A stretch of 6,365 bases of DNA from Bacillota bacterium (GTDB lineage Bacteria; Bacillota; Clostridia; Christensenellales; CAG-138), in the NCBI GenBank assembly GCA_023416175.1, contig JAEZIE010000018.1, forward strand, positions 1 through 6,365, in the 5' to 3' direction. Shown here one piece after another: positions 5,333 to 6,365 of the stretch. The notes under the pieces were generated by a model. The model did not search any database. It saw only the letters and a program-made list of their open reading frames with translations, and was not told the origin of the DNA. How positions within the stretch are numbered: position 1 is the first letter of the stretch; each line of letters begins with the position of its first letter. Made by a program: the position numbers and the translations under genes.

Positions 5333-6100
5333 ATGTTTCGAATATTGCGCAGCGATATCAGATGTGTTTTAGATCGCGACCCGGCAGCCCGCAACGCGCT
5401 GGAGGTTATGCTGTGCTATCCGGGCTTTCACGCCATCCGCTCGCATCGTGTTGCGCATTTTTTCCACAAACGCGGATGGAAGCTTTTCGCGCGCCTGATT
5501 TCCGAATGGAGCAGGTTTTTTACCGGCATCGAGATTCATCCGGGAGCAACGATCGGCAAGCGGCTGTTCATTGACCACGGCAGCGGCGTGGTCATTGGAG
5601 AAACCACGGAAATTGGCGACGACGTCACCATTTATCAGGGCGCGACGCTGGGTGGAACCGGCAAAGAAACCGGAAAACGCCACCCGACAATCGGCAATCA
5701 TGTGATGATTGCAAGCGGTGCGCGCGTATTGGGCCCCATCCATATCGGGGATTATGCAAAGATCGGCGCGGGCGCGGTGGTGCTAAAAGATGTACCTCCC
5801 TGCGCAACTGTCGTGGGCGTACCTGGCCGTGTGGTAAAGATTTTCCCCTGCCCGGTCTATACGGCGGAAAACTGCCCCTGCGACAAGGAGGATATCTGTA
5901 TGTGTAAGGATGCCCACCAAAAAAGCATTCCCACAGATGCTTCCACTTGCGTGCGCGTCCCCCCTATCCCGGGAGAGGAAGGCGTGGATCTCGATCAGGT
6001 GCACCTGCCCGACCCTGTAGACCTTGAAATCTCCCGCCTGCGCGAGCGCCTGACGGCGCTGGAGGAAGCGATGAAGACGCTTTCCGACAAAGCAAAGTGA
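5333..6100 (+). CDS. cysE: Serine O-acetyltransferase (EpsC-type CysE) with a Cys-rich C-terminal extension
   Basis: This 255-residue cytoplasmic enzyme transfers acetyl from acetyl-CoA to L-serine, giving O-acetylserine, the acceptor of sulfide in cysteine synthesis. The N-terminus MFRILRSDIR...DPAARNALEV is typical of the short form without the long helical domain of E. coli CysE. Left-handed beta-helix hexapeptide repeats run from about 66 to 165. His82 in IDHGSG and His117 in GKRHPTIG match E. coli His158 and His193, and Glu67 stands where E. coli has Asp143, a common change in this group. The fold ends near GVPGRV (162-167). About 85 extra residues follow: a Cys-rich stretch (Cys173, 181, 183, 189, 191, then 206), a Pro/acidic linker, and a heptad-like helix (Leu236, 243, 250). 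The gene is preceded by a T-box and followed by a terminator, so it forms a one-gene unit. Confidence 0.95.
   Translation: MFRILRSDIRCVLDRDPAARNALEVMLCYPGFHAIRSHRVAHFFHKRGWKLFARLISEWSRFFTGIEIHPGATIGKRLFIDHGSGVVIGETTEIGDDVTIYQGATLGGTGKETGKRHPTIGNHVMIASGARVLGPIHIGDYAKIGAGAVVLKDVPPCATVVGVPGRVVKIFPCPVYTAENCPCDKEDICMCKDAHQKSIPTDASTCVRVPPIPGEEGVDLDQVHLPDPVDLEISRLRERLTALEEAMKTLSDKAK
5885..6100 (+). other. Possible internal translation start within cysE (66-residue in-frame product)
   Basis: A perfect AAGGAGG (5885-5891) stands eight bases before an ATG (5900-5902) that is in frame with cysE at codon 190. It is a far better start signal than the one in front of cysE itself. If used, it would yield a 66-residue protein beginning MCKDAHQK and containing the acidic linker and the terminal heptad helix. 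The same DNA encodes the residues DKEDICM, so the motif could be chance. No evidence here shows that the short product is made. Confidence 0.35.
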
Positions 6101-6130
6101 CCTGTTCAGTTCGCCATACAACAATGCCAT

Positions 6131-6164
6131 AAAGCGCTCCCCGGAATTCCGAGGAGCGCTTTTT
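6131..6164 (+). terminator. Intrinsic terminator after cysE
   Basis: AAAGCGCTCC (6131-6140) pairs perfectly with GGAGCGCTTT (6153-6162). An inner CGG/CCG caps an AATT loop, and a T-run ends the element. It lies 30 bases after the cysE stop, between two convergent genes. Read on the minus strand the hairpin is followed only by TTTAT, so it should work mainly for cysE, though it may also serve the convergent gene. Confidence 0.88.
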
Positions 6165-6191
6165 CACTTAATCCCAACTTTTGAAGTCAAT

Positions 6192-6365
6192 TCATTTGAG
6201 TTTCTTCTGCAGCAAATGCAGCGGGACGCCTGCGCCATAGAAGTTCTTGATGGAGCACCCCGCGCGCCCGCCGCCTGCGCAGGCGCACGCACAGGCGCAG
6301 GCACATCCCGCACAGGCACAGGAATGATGATACATATGCCCAGGCCTTCCGCCGCCGCCAAATCC
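6192..6365 (-). CDS. C-terminal fragment of a Gly-rich protein with a Cys-Ala repeat tail (runs off the right edge)
   Basis: The minus strand is open from the window edge to a TGA at 6192-6194, giving 57 residues. The fragment starts with a Gly-rich run (GFGGGGRPG), then MYHHSCACAGCACACACA with alternating Cys and Ala, then GGGRAGCSIKNFYG and a basic end LLQKKLK. This frame is chosen because its Gly-rich, His and Cys-Ala pattern resembles tails I recall on clostridial proteins of unknown function, while the other open frame here gives an Arg/Ala/Pro-rich low-complexity peptide. No catalytic domain is in view. The regularly spaced Cys residues could bind metal or be modified, but that is inference. 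The gene converges on cysE, with the shared hairpin at 6131-6164 just after its stop. Confidence 0.7.
   Translation of the reverse strand, partial: GFGGGGRPGHMYHHSCACAGCACACACACAGGGRAGCSIKNFYGAGVPLHLLQKKLK

Noticed and set aside
6164..6361. Minus-strand frame of 65 codons at the right edge
   Set aside because: It overlaps the Gly-rich Cys-Ala frame in another register, gives Arg/Ala/Pro-rich low-complexity sequence, and its stop falls inside the cysE terminator.

Overview
The window reads as chromosomal DNA of a moderately GC-rich member of the Bacillota, most likely class Clostridia. The reasons are a T-box leader in front of a serine O-acetyltransferase of the short EpsC type, a class A penicillin-binding protein with the Cys-containing tail typical of clostridia, an exported SH3 / peptidoglycan-binding protein, and strong AGGAGG-type ribosome binding sites. 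No mobile element, tRNA, rRNA or CRISPR array is visible. The lineage is an inference from gene content; no marker gene is present.

Layout from left to right. Positions 1-41 (minus) hold only the first 13 codons of a response regulator. Positions 69-1208 (minus) encode a secreted protein with two SH3-like domains, a peptidoglycan-binding domain and an unnamed His/Cys-containing C-terminal domain. Positions 1347-1967 (minus) encode a family 4-like uracil-DNA glycosylase that appears to have lost its iron-sulfur cluster ligands. Positions 1964-4885 (minus) encode a bifunctional class A penicillin-binding protein. These genes all run leftwards: the PBP and the glycosylase overlap by ATGA, the SH3 protein has a probable promoter of its own, and the response regulator follows it after 27 bp.

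The 447 bp region 4886-5332 is a divergent control region. It holds the leftward promoter of the PBP gene and the rightward promoter of cysE, followed by a complete T-box riboswitch (about 5028-5300). The riboswitch has a Stem I with a probable UGC (Cys) specifier, a T-box bulge, an antiterminator and a competing intrinsic terminator. cysE (5333-6100, plus) makes O-acetylserine for cysteine synthesis, so low charging of tRNA-Cys should switch it on. Its product carries an unusual Cys-rich C-terminal extension, and the gene contains a perfect internal Shine-Dalgarno plus in-frame ATG. A strong hairpin terminator (6131-6164) separates cysE from a convergent gene, of which only the last 57 codons are in the window. 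That protein fragment has a striking Cys-Ala repeat tail.

The leftward genes are mainly about the cell envelope (peptidoglycan synthesis and an exported wall-binding protein), with a DNA repair gene embedded. The rightward unit is a self-contained, amino-acid-sensing cysteine biosynthesis gene. The items most worth a second look are the Cys-rich tail and internal start in cysE, the Cys-Ala repeat protein at the right edge, and the glycosylase without cluster ligands.
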